This document shows, piece after piece, positions 51,647-60,165 of a DNA stretch of 64,000 bases (position 1 is the stretch's first letter; each line of letters starts with the position of its first letter). This stretch comes from an uncultured Ruminiclostridium sp. Its GTDB lineage: Bacteria; Bacillota; Clostridia; Oscillospirales; Ruminococcaceae. The translations under genes and the position numbers were made by a program. The notes under the pieces were generated by a model that saw nothing but the letters and a program-made list of their open reading frames with translations, was not told the DNA's origin and searched no databases. The stretch is from the NCBI GenBank assembly GCA_947594425.1, contig CANQED010000001.1:62001-126000 (forward strand), written 5' to 3'.

Positions 51647-52204
51647 TCAATCGCCAACTGCTACTTCTGAGAATGTAAACGTTACCGTATCGCTGTAATT
51701 GCCGGCAAACGTAAGTTTATCCGTTGTTTTGAAGTATACGGTAAGCGGCGTATCCTCCGCGTCGCCGGTATTAGCCGCAAAATCGCCTACTATTCCGCCG
51801 GACGTAATGGTCGAAGAAAAATCTTCATCGGTAGACGCCCGGTATTCAAGTACATCGGTTTCGATTGTACCTTGCAGCTTAAAATCGCTCGTGAGGGTGA
51901 CCTGAAGCTTCTTACCCTCATCTAAGTGAATTTTCTCGGCAGTGATCTTTCCGTTGCCTTCATAAATCGTGTCATTATCTTCATCGGTAAGACTGATAGT
52001 GGCGGGGATAGTAATAATGTAGGTCGGGTCGGCATTCAGGGTGACATTTGCGCTATGCGTCTGTTCTTCGCTTACTTGTGTTCCGGTAAACGAACCTGTC
52101 ACAGTATCATCGCCTGTCCAGTCCGCAAAAGCCGTTACCTGAGCGGTCATTGTCGCCGCTAGAGCGAGTGCTGTCAGAGCCTGTGCCGTTTTTCTTGTCT
52201 TCAT
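51647..52204 (-). CDS. Secreted TIP-motif surface protein
   Basis: The ATG at 52204 has AAAGGAG before it and gives 185 residues with a signal peptide ending near AQVTAFA. DPTYIITIPATISLTDEDN and the end strand FAGNYSDTVTFTFSEV match the shared domain of this operon. The polypeptide is acidic and Thr-rich. It shares layout with the WxL-like or pilin-like secreted beta proteins of Gram-positives but lacks a WxL motif. Function unknown. Confidence 0.7.
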   Translation of the reverse strand: MKTRKTAQALTALALAATMTAQVTAFADWTGDDTVTGSFTGTQVSEEQTHSANVTLNADPTYIITIPATISLTDEDNDTIYEGNGKITAEKIHLDEGKKLQVTLTSDFKLQGTIETDVLEYRASTDEDFSSTITSGGIVGDFAANTGDAEDTPLTVYFKTTDKLTFAGNYSDTVTFTFSEVAVGD

Positions 52205-52237
52205 GATAAAAACTCCTTTCATATTATCGCATCAGTT

Positions 52238-52729
52238 TCACGATACGGAAACTGCAAATGTTATCGTGCCTTGGTAAGTGCCGGAATAGGTGTATTCTCC
52301 CGGCGGGGTGAATTCTAAGCTTGCGGTTACGTCTTTTCCCGCTTCCGCTGATAATATTTCCGAATTAACCGTAATAGACTCAGCACCTTTTTTGATCGTG
52401 TAATCTAAAACAGGCGAAGATGTGTCGGTTCCGGCGCTGACTTTCAGCCCTTCTTGATTATTCTGCGCCTCAGCGGAAGAAAGCTTAACTTCAACCTTTT
52501 TCCCTTTTTCTATACATATATCCTTTACGGAAACAGTCGCTGAGCCGCCTATCGTAACGCTTGCGGGAATTGTTACGGTGTATGACGGCTGGACGGTATA
52601 GCTGACATTCATATTTGCTGTTTTAGACGAAGAGCCTTCTGTAATAGTAGTGTCGGCACAGACCGTGTAAGACATAGAAATTGCCGCTATAGCGGCAAGA
52701 AAAACCGCTGTTATTTTCTTTATATTCAT
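52238..52729 (-). CDS. Secreted TIP-motif surface protein
   Basis: From the ATG at 52729 (AAAGGAG upstream) this is 163 residues with a signal peptide ending near SYTVCA. It contains PSYTVTIPASVTIGGSATVS and ends YSGTYQGTITFAVSVS, nearly the same C-terminus as the next gene upstream (YPGNYVGTLTFTISVS). It appears to be the stand-alone version of the domain that ends the larger protein, probably a duplication. Confidence 0.72.
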   Translation of the reverse strand: MNIKKITAVFLAAIAAISMSYTVCADTTITEGSSSKTANMNVSYTVQPSYTVTIPASVTIGGSATVSVKDICIEKGKKVEVKLSSAEAQNNQEGLKVSAGTDTSSPVLDYTIKKGAESITVNSEILSAEAGKDVTASLEFTPPGEYTYSGTYQGTITFAVSVS

Positions 52730-52749
52730 AAAATATACTCCTTTCATAG

Positions 52750-54195
52750 TTAGCTTACAGATATTGTAAACGTTAGTGTTCCGACATAATTTCCCGGATA
52801 AATTATTTTATTCGGCGGCTCATTAAATTTAAGCTGTATATCCTTATTGCCGGTAAGGGAAATAATATCCGTATTCGCCGTTATATTCTTATTATTATCG
52901 CTTAGATTTGTAATAGTGTAGCTTATCTTTTCGTTTGTGTCGGCATCGGTAAGCTTTAAGCTGTTATCGCTTTCATTTGTCGAGGTAAGAGAAAGTTTAA
53001 TGCTTTGGATATTGCCTTTATTTACATTTTCAGCTTTAATTGTTGCGGTTTGTCCGAGCTTTACGGACGCCGGAATAGTGACCGTGTATGAATAATCAGG
53101 GATCAGCGCAAGCTGTAATTGCCCGTCCGAATTCTTCTGCACTTGATAATTGCTGTCTACACTGACAAAATTTTCGGCTTTATTCCAATCTGTATTAGTG
53201 CTTTCGGTAAATACTACAGGATGGTTTAATGTAGGCTTTACATCTGTAGAAATTTTAATAGGATCGGTAATACTACTGAGAGCAATAATTTTCAATTTTC
53301 CGTTACTGCCGATTTTAATATCGGTGCCGTTTTTGCCGGTAAGTTTTGTAGCTCCGGCAAGGGTCACCGTTCCGTCACAAATAACGGCTACATTGTTATT
53401 GCTTGTAACGGTGGTATTGTTCAATTCAACGCTGCCGCCGCTATGGCAATATACGCCTGCTCCTTCGGCTGTTATTGTAGACGAAAGCAGCTTAGTGTTG
53501 TTATTATATGCGTCTATACACGTATACTTAGAGTCTAAGCTTGTTATGTTACTATCGTCAACATAAACATATTCACCATTAGCTGTAATTGCTGTTCTCG
53601 AGGTATATATTTCAACATCATATAATGACAATCGTCCGCTGTTATTATCAATACCTTTCGCGCTTCCGTCCGAGCCCGGGGAATAGTCATAAGGATTTCT
53701 TGTTTCTTTTCCGTCTAATCTCACATTCTCAATTGATAGATCGGCGCCGTCATTTTTTATTATCGGATTTCCTCCGTATGGGCAGTTAATTTCGGATCCA
53801 TCTTCGCAGCTGACTATCTCTATTTTACCTGATGTGGTCACAATGCCCTTTGACGACAAAAACATCGAAACAGTCTCGCCGGACATACATAATTCAAGCC
53901 TATTATATTGTCCTAAATTCGCGCCAAGTTGATGATATCCGCTTGAGTCGATGCCGTCTTGAGAGTAATTTTCTTTATCATAAGAAAATTCATAACCATC
54001 CCGCAAATAGTATGTACCCGAATCCTGCGGCAATTGTTTCCTGCCGTTTATATCGTATTCTTCATATCTTAAAGACTCATGCTCTCGGCTGGTGTGTGAC
54101 ACGAGCGCATAACCCGAAAATGGATTTATCGTACAACAGAACACAACCGCTGTCGTCAGCGCGGCAAACCGTTTAAATACATTATTTGTTTTCAT
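52750..54195 (-). CDS. Large surface protein: beta-helix plus TIP domain
   Basis: The ATG at 54195 has GAGGTG nine bases upstream; a GTG four codons earlier overlaps it. The protein is 481 residues. After the signal peptide come repeated strands typical of a right-handed beta-helix (about 100-330; e.g. NNTTVTSNNNVAVIC, GGSVELNN), then a domain starting DYSYTVTIPASVKLG and ending YPGNYVGTLTFTISVS. Beta-helix proteins at the surface often bind or cleave polysaccharides; no catalytic residues stand out. It is the largest protein of the operon. Confidence 0.72.
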   Translation of the reverse strand: MKTNNVFKRFAALTTAVVFCCTINPFSGYALVSHTSREHESLRYEEYDINGRKQLPQDSGTYYLRDGYEFSYDKENYSQDGIDSSGYHQLGANLGQYNRLELCMSGETVSMFLSSKGIVTTSGKIEIVSCEDGSEINCPYGGNPIIKNDGADLSIENVRLDGKETRNPYDYSPGSDGSAKGIDNNSGRLSLYDVEIYTSRTAITANGEYVYVDDSNITSLDSKYTCIDAYNNNTKLLSSTITAEGAGVYCHSGGSVELNNTTVTSNNNVAVICDGTVTLAGATKLTGKNGTDIKIGSNGKLKIIALSSITDPIKISTDVKPTLNHPVVFTESTNTDWNKAENFVSVDSNYQVQKNSDGQLQLALIPDYSYTVTIPASVKLGQTATIKAENVNKGNIQSIKLSLTSTNESDNSLKLTDADTNEKISYTITNLSDNNKNITANTDIISLTGNKDIQLKFNEPPNKIIYPGNYVGTLTFTISVS

Positions 54196-54208
54196 TTTTG
54201 CTGACACC

Positions 54209-54760
54209 TCATTTAGCTATCAATACCGTTTCCACGTTAGCGCCGTTAAGCGGCGTTTCGCCGTCGAGTGCGATAGTGGAGATTTGTATAGTCGCGGGAT
54301 ATTCTCCTGCAGGCAGTCCGCGCGACAGAGTTACGTCCGTTATCGCCTGTCCCGGAGGAACATATTTAGATTCGTAGAGGACTTCTTCGGTATCATTTAG
54401 TACGATAGTAAAATGAAAATAACACGGATTTCCCTCGGGATTTAGCAGCGACATTGTAACGTTTTCGGTGTCGGCCAAAATAGTAATAGACGGATAGCCG
54501 GGGATCTTTATTCCGACCTCCTCGCCTCCGCTGTCCTTAGGCGTTTCGCCATTATATGCGCCCGCGTTAGGATCTAGCTCAATGCCGGCCTTTGCCGCGT
54601 CGGAAGAGGCAGCATCGACCGAATTAGCTTCTCCGCCGAACCAGCTGTGCCAGTTAAACGCCAGTACGATACTTCCTATAAGGATTATCAGAAATACCAC
54701 GGCTATGAATATAAGATGCTTTTTCTGAACAACAATTCCGCTTTCATTATTTTTGCTCAT
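54209..54760 (-). CDS. Membrane-anchored surface operon protein
   Basis: This 183-residue protein has one helix (about 16-36), an Ala/Asp/Ser-rich spacer (about 45-75) and a C-terminal beta domain (about 80-183; PSITILADTENVTMSLLNPE, YVPPGQAITDVTLSRGLPAG, EYPATIQISTI). The start follows AAAGGGGC. It is the first gene behind the G-tract promoter. The anchor with its N-terminus inside suggests it presents or assembles the secreted proteins encoded downstream. Confidence 0.7.
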   Translation of the reverse strand: MSKNNESGIVVQKKHLIFIAVVFLIILIGSIVLAFNWHSWFGGEANSVDAASSDAAKAGIELDPNAGAYNGETPKDSGGEEVGIKIPGYPSITILADTENVTMSLLNPEGNPCYFHFTIVLNDTEEVLYESKYVPPGQAITDVTLSRGLPAGEYPATIQISTIALDGETPLNGANVETVLIAK

Positions 54761-54795
54761 TTTTAAAGCCCCTTTGATATATAAGATATCCTTTA

Positions 54796-54829
54796 TTAAT
54801 TAAAAAGTAATATTATATTTTTTAATTAA
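54796..54829 (-). promoter_or_regulatory. AT-rich hairpin in the surface operon leader
   Basis: TTAATTAAAAA (54796-54806) and TTTTTAATTAA (54819-54829) are perfect 11-bp arms with a 12-base loop, inside the transcribed leader between promoter and first gene. Possible RNA structure or protein site. Confidence 0.45.
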
Positions 54830-54854
54830 GTATATATTATTAAGTCTCTTATAT

Positions 54855-54883
54855 ATTATATTACCCCCCCCCGCGTTTGTCAA
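54855..54883 (-). promoter_or_regulatory. Surface operon promoter with G9 tract in its spacer
   Basis: Minus-strand TTGACA (54878-54883) and TATAAT (54855-54860) are separated by exactly 17 bp: AACGC, nine G, TAA. The C/G run is 54864-54872. Gain or loss of one G by slippage would change the spacer to 18 or 16 and lower promoter strength. This is the known design of phase-variable promoters such as the Bordetella fim and Neisseria genes. In this copy the spacer is optimal, so the operon should be on. Confidence 0.8.
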
Positions 54884-54956
54884 TAGGTTAAAGAAAATTT
54901 TATTTATTATTATATGATTTTTTTCAATATATTGTTACAATTTATTTAAAGCAACA

Positions 54957-54986
54957 AAACGGAGCACCCGCACGGACGCGCCGTTT
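54957..54986 (-). terminator. Weak hairpin after the cytochrome gene
   Basis: AAACGG (54957-54962) and CCGTTT (54981-54986) pair around a GC-rich loop; on the minus strand TTTTG follows. Possible terminator of the long redox operon. Confidence 0.4.
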
Positions 54987-55665
54987 ATGTATTATGCCTG
55001 TTTTGCACTTTCCTTAAAATCACCGCCAAATAATGCCCCGCGCAGACAAAAGCTCCCATGATCGCAATATAGTCCAAAAGATACAGTATCAGCGGCTCGT
55101 CAAGTTCAAAGAACACAAAATGTATTTGCAGCAGCATATACCCTGCAAAATTCCGCTTTATAAAGGCAAAAATGCCGTAGGAGGCGATAAGCAGGCCGAT
55201 AATGCGTACCGCCCACTTGCGGACGGACGAGTGCTTTTTAAAGAGCCGCCCCGCCATATTCGTTATATTGCCCCAGTGCAGCCCTAAATGCAGCGACAAA
55301 AGCGCGAAGCCCCAGTACGCACATAACATATGCAAGGTTTGCGCCTGTGACTGAAAGGGTCGGTCTCCGAGAAAGGCGTAAACTGTGCGCGAGAGCAGCA
55401 CGCCGCTTATCATAGAGCCGACCATTGCGAGCATTACAAGCGTCACCGCCGCCGTCTGCGCTATGCGATATGGAGTGTATTTACCCTTAAAGAGCGACTT
55501 GCTCCACCTTATATTTAAGATGTGGTGAAGAATAAACAGCACGAATATCCCCACGCCGAGCCACTCGTGCGCGCTTTCGCCGACCAAGCTGTACGCCATA
55601 AGCAATAGCAGGACGGCGGTCATTGCCGTGTCGACGAAAATTTTCAATATCAGTTTCGGTTTCAT
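54985..55665 (-). CDS. DUF4405 membrane cytochrome
   Basis: This 226-residue protein has about five helices and paired histidines expected to hold heme b: HEWLGVG and LHHILN in the first helices, HMLCAYWG, LHLGLHWGN in the middle. This is the DUF4405 (flavinylation-associated cytochrome) family. It is the last gene of the redox/esterase cluster, starting just after the esterase gene. It could pass electrons across the membrane to exported flavoproteins such as the lipid-anchored flavodoxin upstream; that link is inference. Confidence 0.8.
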   Translation of the reverse strand: MKPKLILKIFVDTAMTAVLLLLMAYSLVGESAHEWLGVGIFVLFILHHILNIRWSKSLFKGKYTPYRIAQTAAVTLVMLAMVGSMISGVLLSRTVYAFLGDRPFQSQAQTLHMLCAYWGFALLSLHLGLHWGNITNMAGRLFKKHSSVRKWAVRIIGLLIASYGIFAFIKRNFAGYMLLQIHFVFFELDEPLILYLLDYIAIMGAFVCAGHYLAVILRKVQNRHNT

Positions 55666-55668
55666 AAG

Positions 55669-56790
55669 CTATCTCGCAAAAAACATCGGCAGCGCGTTAT
55701 AAAGATACTCCTGCACGGCGTCGAAATCGTGATAGCCGCCGTCTTTTTGGTAGAAAACATAATGTTCCGGGGTGAAAACGTCGGGACGGTTTAGCATTTC
55801 TTCCGCCTGCATAAGCGTTTGGCTTTTTACCGCGTCCAGCGTTCCCACAGCGTGGTAGATAAAATACCCGCGCTCGTCAAGGTCATTATCCTTTACGAGC
55901 TGCTCGATAAAGTCGACGTTCTTTTCCGTCTGAAAATCGCCGTAAGTGCCGTAATACCAGCACGACCCGCTCATAGGCAGGAAGTATCTTATATAATCAT
56001 AATCATAGCAAAATTCAAGCCACGTCGTGACAGAACCGAGCGAAAATCCGCCGAAAATGCGGTGATCCCGGGAGGCTTTCAGGTCCTCCGCGCTTGTAGA
56101 ATTTGCATAAGTGTGATACTTTCCCTCCACAGCGGGCATAAGATTGTCCTCAAAGTCGCGGTGAAACTCGCGAAACTCGGCGATAGAGCTGCTGAAGTCC
56201 GTGTTGCTGTTTTCATTGTAAAAGGTCGCCGATACGATTATGACAGGCGGGATATCGCCGTTAGCGATAAGGTTATCGAACACATTTTTTGTAGGCGTGT
56301 ACTCAAAATATTCTCCCGCGTGACCGCCCCAGCCGTGCATTAAATAAACGATGTTATAGCGGGTGCCGCTGTCGTTCTCGTCATAGCCGTAGGGCAGATA
56401 GACGTATGCCGTTTTGGTTATCGGCGCACTGTTGCGCAGATAATCGAGGGAGGCATATTTCAGCTCCACCACCTCGCCCTGCTTATCGGCGGGCTGCTTG
56501 TATTCGGCGGGGACGGCGGCGGTATATCCCGTTTGAGCATTTGCCGCCTCGGGAGAGGAGGTATTTTCCGAGGTGCTCGGCTGTGCCTGCATGTCGGCAG
56601 CGCTTTGCTCCGAGCCGCTTTGGTCAGCGTCTGATGTAGCCGCGTCTGATAAAACCGCCGAGGTTTCTAATGCCGCGGCGCTTTCCGCCAAAGCCGAGCT
56701 TTCGGGTGAACTTTCGCCCACACTATTTTGGCAGGCTGTTAAATTAAGCGCCAGCATTCCCGATATGATCATAAAAAATACCCTTTTCAT
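55669..56790 (-). CDS. Esterase lipoprotein (CE1/esterase D-like)
   Basis: From the ATG at 56790 (AGGTGA upstream) the protein is 373 residues. Signal ends NLTAC (Cys20), followed by a Ser/Ala/Glu-rich linker (about 22-95). The alpha/beta hydrolase domain (about 100-370) has YNIVYLMHGWGG, nucleophile Ser in GGFSLGS near 249 and His in YHDFDAV near the end. This is the carbohydrate esterase 1/feruloyl esterase-like group. It should act outside on acylated plant or host glycans. It overlaps nothing but follows the alcohol dehydrogenase gene by 8 bases. Confidence 0.85.
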   Translation of the reverse strand: MKRVFFMIISGMLALNLTACQNSVGESSPESSALAESAAALETSAVLSDAATSDADQSGSEQSAADMQAQPSTSENTSSPEAANAQTGYTAAVPAEYKQPADKQGEVVELKYASLDYLRNSAPITKTAYVYLPYGYDENDSGTRYNIVYLMHGWGGHAGEYFEYTPTKNVFDNLIANGDIPPVIIVSATFYNENSNTDFSSSIAEFREFHRDFEDNLMPAVEGKYHTYANSTSAEDLKASRDHRIFGGFSLGSVTTWLEFCYDYDYIRYFLPMSGSCWYYGTYGDFQTEKNVDFIEQLVKDNDLDERGYFIYHAVGTLDAVKSQTLMQAEEMLNRPDVFTPEHYVFYQKDGGYHDFDAVQEYLYNALPMFFAR

Positions 56791-56798
56791 TTTGACGG

Positions 56799-57959
56799 TC
56801 ACCTGCATTCGTTCAAGACCACGAGCAATTCTTCCTTAGTAAACTCCTTGCAGCAGCCGCCCGTTAAGACCGTGCTGTCCGCTATCGCCTTGTAGTCGGT
56901 ATCGGCGGCTATGCCCATTTCGGAGAATTTTGTCGGCAGACCCACTTCTTTTATAAAGTCGGACAGCGTATTTATAAATTCCTCGGCGAGCCTGCTTTCG
57001 CTCTTGCCGTAGGGCGAAAGCCCCCACACGTTCACCGCGAGGCGCGAAAACTGCGGTACCGCCTCGGGGAGCATATGGCGATATAAAACAGGGTGAATTA
57101 CGGCGAGCCCCTCGCCGTGATTGCAATCGGTGTACGCGCCGAGCTGATGCTCGAGCATATGCGCCTGAAAGTCCGTTATCTTGCCTATTTTCAGCATACC
57201 GTTCTCAGCCATTGCCGCCGCCCAGATAAGCTCGCTGCGAGCGGTTATGTCCTGAGGCTCATTAAGCGTCGCGTGCAGATTGCGGATAATATTTCTCTGG
57301 CACGCCTCGTTTATCTCGTCGGAAAGATTTGTCTTTCGAGGCGTACCCATATAGGTCTCCATACAGTGCGAAAGCGCGTCGAACGAGCCCGAGATCACCT
57401 GCCTTAACGGCATTGTCATTGTATATGCGGGGTCTAATATTGCAAAGCTGTAAAACGCTCCCCACAGCGCACCCTTTATCTTCTTTTCTTCATTAGTGAT
57501 GACTGCGCCGTTGTTCATCTCCGCGCCCGTTCCGAAAGCCGTCACCACCGCGCCCATAGGGATAAATTCGCTCGGCGAGCCGTGCTTTTCGGTTTCAAAC
57601 GTCCACAGATCGTCGCTTATTTTTGCCTGCGCGGAGATGACCTTACAGCAGTCGATAACGCTGCCGCCGCCGACCGCAAGAATAAAATCGATTTCATTTT
57701 TCTTGGCAAGCTGAGCGCCCTCTTGCACTTTTTTATAAGTCGGATTTGACATTATCCCCGAAAACTCGGTGACGTTCTTTTTTGCGGCTTTAAGTATGTC
57801 CATAAGCTCGTCATACACGCCGTTATTCTTTATCGAGCCGCCGCCGTAAGCGAGCATAACATTTTTGCCGACTTTATTTAGCTCGGCAGGAAGATTGCTT
57901 TTCGCCGCCTTTTCGCCGAAATATACCTTAGTCGGATAACTGTATGTGAAAGTGTTCAT
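56799..57959 (-). CDS. Iron-containing alcohol dehydrogenase
   Basis: From the ATG at 57959 (GGAGG upstream) the protein is 386 residues. It matches the NADPH-dependent butanol dehydrogenase-like (YqdH/BDH) family: TYSYPTKVYFGEKA, GGGSIKNNGVYDEL and GGGSVIDCCK bind the cofactor, and HCMETYMG, HMLEHQLGAYTDCNHGEGLAVIHP supply metal ligands. It would reduce an aldehyde or ketone to the alcohol. It sits in a run of oxidoreductase genes with an aldo/keto reductase upstream. Confidence 0.92.
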   Translation of the reverse strand: MNTFTYSYPTKVYFGEKAAKSNLPAELNKVGKNVMLAYGGGSIKNNGVYDELMDILKAAKKNVTEFSGIMSNPTYKKVQEGAQLAKKNEIDFILAVGGGSVIDCCKVISAQAKISDDLWTFETEKHGSPSEFIPMGAVVTAFGTGAEMNNGAVITNEEKKIKGALWGAFYSFAILDPAYTMTMPLRQVISGSFDALSHCMETYMGTPRKTNLSDEINEACQRNIIRNLHATLNEPQDITARSELIWAAAMAENGMLKIGKITDFQAHMLEHQLGAYTDCNHGEGLAVIHPVLYRHMLPEAVPQFSRLAVNVWGLSPYGKSESRLAEEFINTLSDFIKEVGLPTKFSEMGIAADTDYKAIADSTVLTGGCCKEFTKEELLVVLNECR

Positions 57960-57981
57960 GTTTGCCTCCGTATTTTTCAAA

Positions 57982-58008
57982 CGGCGCACCGAATTTCACG
58001 GTGCGCCG
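57982..58008 (-). terminator. Intercistronic hairpin before the alcohol dehydrogenase gene
   Basis: CGGCGCACCG (57982-57991) pairs perfectly with CGGTGCGCCG (57999-58008). On the minus strand only TTTG follows, so it is more likely a processing or partial termination point than a full terminator. Confidence 0.55.
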
Positions 58009-58014
58009 CGCTTA

Positions 58015-58860
58015 TTATTTAAATCTTCCGTGCAATGCCTTTACAAAATTCGGGTCGAAGTGGTCAACTATCTCGCTGTGACCGATGTCCATTTTAGAAA
58101 TTGCCGCCATATCCTCGTCCGACAGCGTGAAATTCCAGATGTCGATATTTTGCTCCATACGCTCACGGTGAACGGATTTAGGGATGACTACCACGCCGCG
58201 CTGTACGTTCCAGTGGAGCACCACCTGCGCCGCGGACTTGCCGTACTTTGCGCCTATCCCTGTCAGCACCGGATCGCTGAAAATGCCGTGCTTTCCCTCC
58301 GCAAAGGGTCCCCACGCCTCGGGCGTGACCTCGTATTCTTTCATAAGCTTAAGCGCGTTTTCCTGCTGGAAGAACGGGTGCAGCTCGACTTGGTTTACAG
58401 CGGGGATGACCTCTACGGTCTCACAAAAATCGGCGAGAACGTGAGGATAAAAATTGCACACGCCGATAGCGCGAATGCGACCCTCCTTGTAAAGCTCCTC
58501 CATAGCTCTCCACGCGCCGTAATAATCGCCCATAGGCTGATGTATAAGGTACAGATCAAGGTACTCTAGCCCCAACTTTTTAAGCGAGGTCTCAAACGCC
58601 GCTTTTGCCTTGTCATAGCTTGCGTCGGATACCCAGAGCTTAGTCGTGATAAACAAGTCCTCACGGCAAGCGCCGCTTTTCTTGATCGCCGCGCCGACAG
58701 CCTCTTCATTGGCATAAGCCGCCGCCGTGTCTATCAGCCTATAGCCCGTGCTGATAGCGTCGAGCACCGCCTGCTCGCACTGTGCGGGGTCGGGGACTTG
58801 GAATACTCCAAAGCCCTCCATTGGCATTTTTATGCCGTTGTTTAATACTGTGTACTCCAT
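58015..58860 (-). CDS. Aldo/keto reductase
   Basis: This 281-residue NADPH-dependent reductase has DTAAAYANEEAVGAAIKKSG with catalytic Asp and Tyr, TTKLWVSD with Lys, LYLIHQPMGDY with His, and the cofactor segment VVIPKSVHRERMEQN. It is of the 2,5-diketo-gluconate reductase-like (AKR5) group. AGGAGG precedes the ATG. It is one of several NADPH or flavin oxidoreductases of the cluster; substrate unknown. Confidence 0.93.
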   Translation of the reverse strand: MEYTVLNNGIKMPMEGFGVFQVPDPAQCEQAVLDAISTGYRLIDTAAAYANEEAVGAAIKKSGACREDLFITTKLWVSDASYDKAKAAFETSLKKLGLEYLDLYLIHQPMGDYYGAWRAMEELYKEGRIRAIGVCNFYPHVLADFCETVEVIPAVNQVELHPFFQQENALKLMKEYEVTPEAWGPFAEGKHGIFSDPVLTGIGAKYGKSAAQVVLHWNVQRGVVVIPKSVHRERMEQNIDIWNFTLSDEDMAAISKMDIGHSEIVDHFDPNFVKALHGRFK

Positions 58861-58879
58861 ATAATTTTCCTCCTAAATA

Positions 58880-59398
58880 TTATTTTATTTCATTTTTCGC
58901 CCAATCGGCGATAATTTTCTCCGACCTTGCCGCGTCCGCGCCGTGCACCGCAATACCTTTTCCGAGCCTTGCGCCCTTGCATATGTTTTTGATATCGTGC
59001 TCGCTGACGCCCATGCCGCTGCCCTCGTGGGTCATAAGCGGGAGCACTTTCTTGCCCGCAAAGTCAAGCCTTTCAAGCTGAGAAAATACCGCCATAGGGA
59101 ATGTTCCCCACCAGCACGGTCCGCAGACGAAAATATTATCGTACTGCGATATATCCGACAAGTATTCTTTCAGCGCGGGGCGGGCGTTTTCGTTTAGCTC
59201 CCGCTTTGCCTGCTCAATACATGTGTTGTAGCTTTCGGAATAGGGCGTTAATGTTTCGACCTCGAACATATCGCCGCCGACGGCTTTTTGTATAAACTCC
59301 GCCGCTGTCTCGGTGTTGCCCTTTTCGAGCATTTTCAAAGAGCCGTTAACATAATTCTCACCCTTGCGGGAGTAATAGATTATAAGATTTTTCGCCAC
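58880..59398 (-). CDS. Flavodoxin
   Basis: The start is a GTG at 59398 because AGGAGG lies seven bases before it; an ATG further up has no such site. The product of 172 residues has LIIYYSRKGENYV (the phosphate-binding loop for FMN), FVCGPCWWGTFPMAVF and MTHEGSGMG. Length and motifs fit the flavodoxin_4-like group of Clostridia. It follows the esterase gene closely and precedes the aldo/keto reductase. As a cytosolic electron carrier it could serve the oxidoreductases of the cluster. Confidence 0.9.
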   Translation of the reverse strand: MAKNLIIYYSRKGENYVNGSLKMLEKGNTETAAEFIQKAVGGDMFEVETLTPYSESYNTCIEQAKRELNENARPALKEYLSDISQYDNIFVCGPCWWGTFPMAVFSQLERLDFAGKKVLPLMTHEGSGMGVSEHDIKNICKGARLGKGIAVHGADAARSEKIIADWAKNEIK

Positions 59399-59415
59399 TG
59401 CAATTCCTCCTAAAT

Positions 59416-60165
59416 TCATTTTGAAAACAGCCAGCCCATAACATCCTCGTCATGCGCCGCAAGTCCACCGCCGCCATGCTCGTTGTCTATCCCTCGGTCG
59501 TTAAAATAGCTGTGCGGCTTAATGTCAAGCGTAACAAGCCGCGATATCTCGCTTTCCGAAAGTCCCTTGCCACGGTAAATTTCCGTCAGCCTGTCATATG
59601 CCTGCTGTGACGGCTCGCTGCCGTAATACTCGTCATTCTCGCCTACGAAAATATACACGGGCGTTTCGCTGTCCGCAAGGGTTTCTAAATCGCCGTCCCA
59701 CTGCGAGCTGACGTGAAGATACGCGGTGAACAGCTCGGGGCGCTTTCCCATAACTATAGACATTGTTTCGCCGCCGCCCGAATAGCCGTTCGCGTAGACC
59801 TTTTCTCGGTCTATGTTGTAGGCGTCAAGAAAGTATTCAAGCAGAGCTATCGTCTGATCTGCGGAGGTTTCGCCCCAGTCGGAAAGCTGCGGCGCGACAA
59901 TTATCATCTTGTCGTTGTATTTTTGCGCCTCAAAGCCGAACGCCTCCGATTTCAGATTTTGCGCCACGCCCTGAAAATACAATCCCTCATAGCCCGGCAG
60001 CGTAAAATACAGCGCGTAACTCTCACCGCCGTCATAGCTCTCGGGGATATAGACGTTGTAACGGATATCTCCATCGGATGGCGAATGATAGACGTTATCG
60101 ATAATAAAGCCGTTATATGTTTCGGTTCCGACCTCGACATCATAATTTTTGTCGGAACCGATCAT
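59416..60165 (-). CDS. Alpha/beta hydrolase, polyhydroxyalkanoate depolymerase/esterase-like
   Basis: From the ATG at 60165 it is 249 residues; this ATG overlaps the stop codon of the flavodoxin-lipoprotein gene (ATGA), which favours it over an ATG seven codons earlier. IRYNVYIPESYDGGESYALYF, nucleophile Ser in NGYSGGGE and ENDEYYG place it with PHB-depolymerase/feruloyl esterase-like hydrolases. His near NEHGGGG may complete the triad. No signal peptide is visible, so it is probably cytosolic. Substrate unknown. Confidence 0.85.
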   Translation of the reverse strand: MIGSDKNYDVEVGTETYNGFIIDNVYHSPSDGDIRYNVYIPESYDGGESYALYFTLPGYEGLYFQGVAQNLKSEAFGFEAQKYNDKMIIVAPQLSDWGETSADQTIALLEYFLDAYNIDREKVYANGYSGGGETMSIVMGKRPELFTAYLHVSSQWDGDLETLADSETPVYIFVGENDEYYGSEPSQQAYDRLTEIYRGKGLSESEISRLVTLDIKPHSYFNDRGIDNEHGGGGLAAHDEDVMGWLFSK

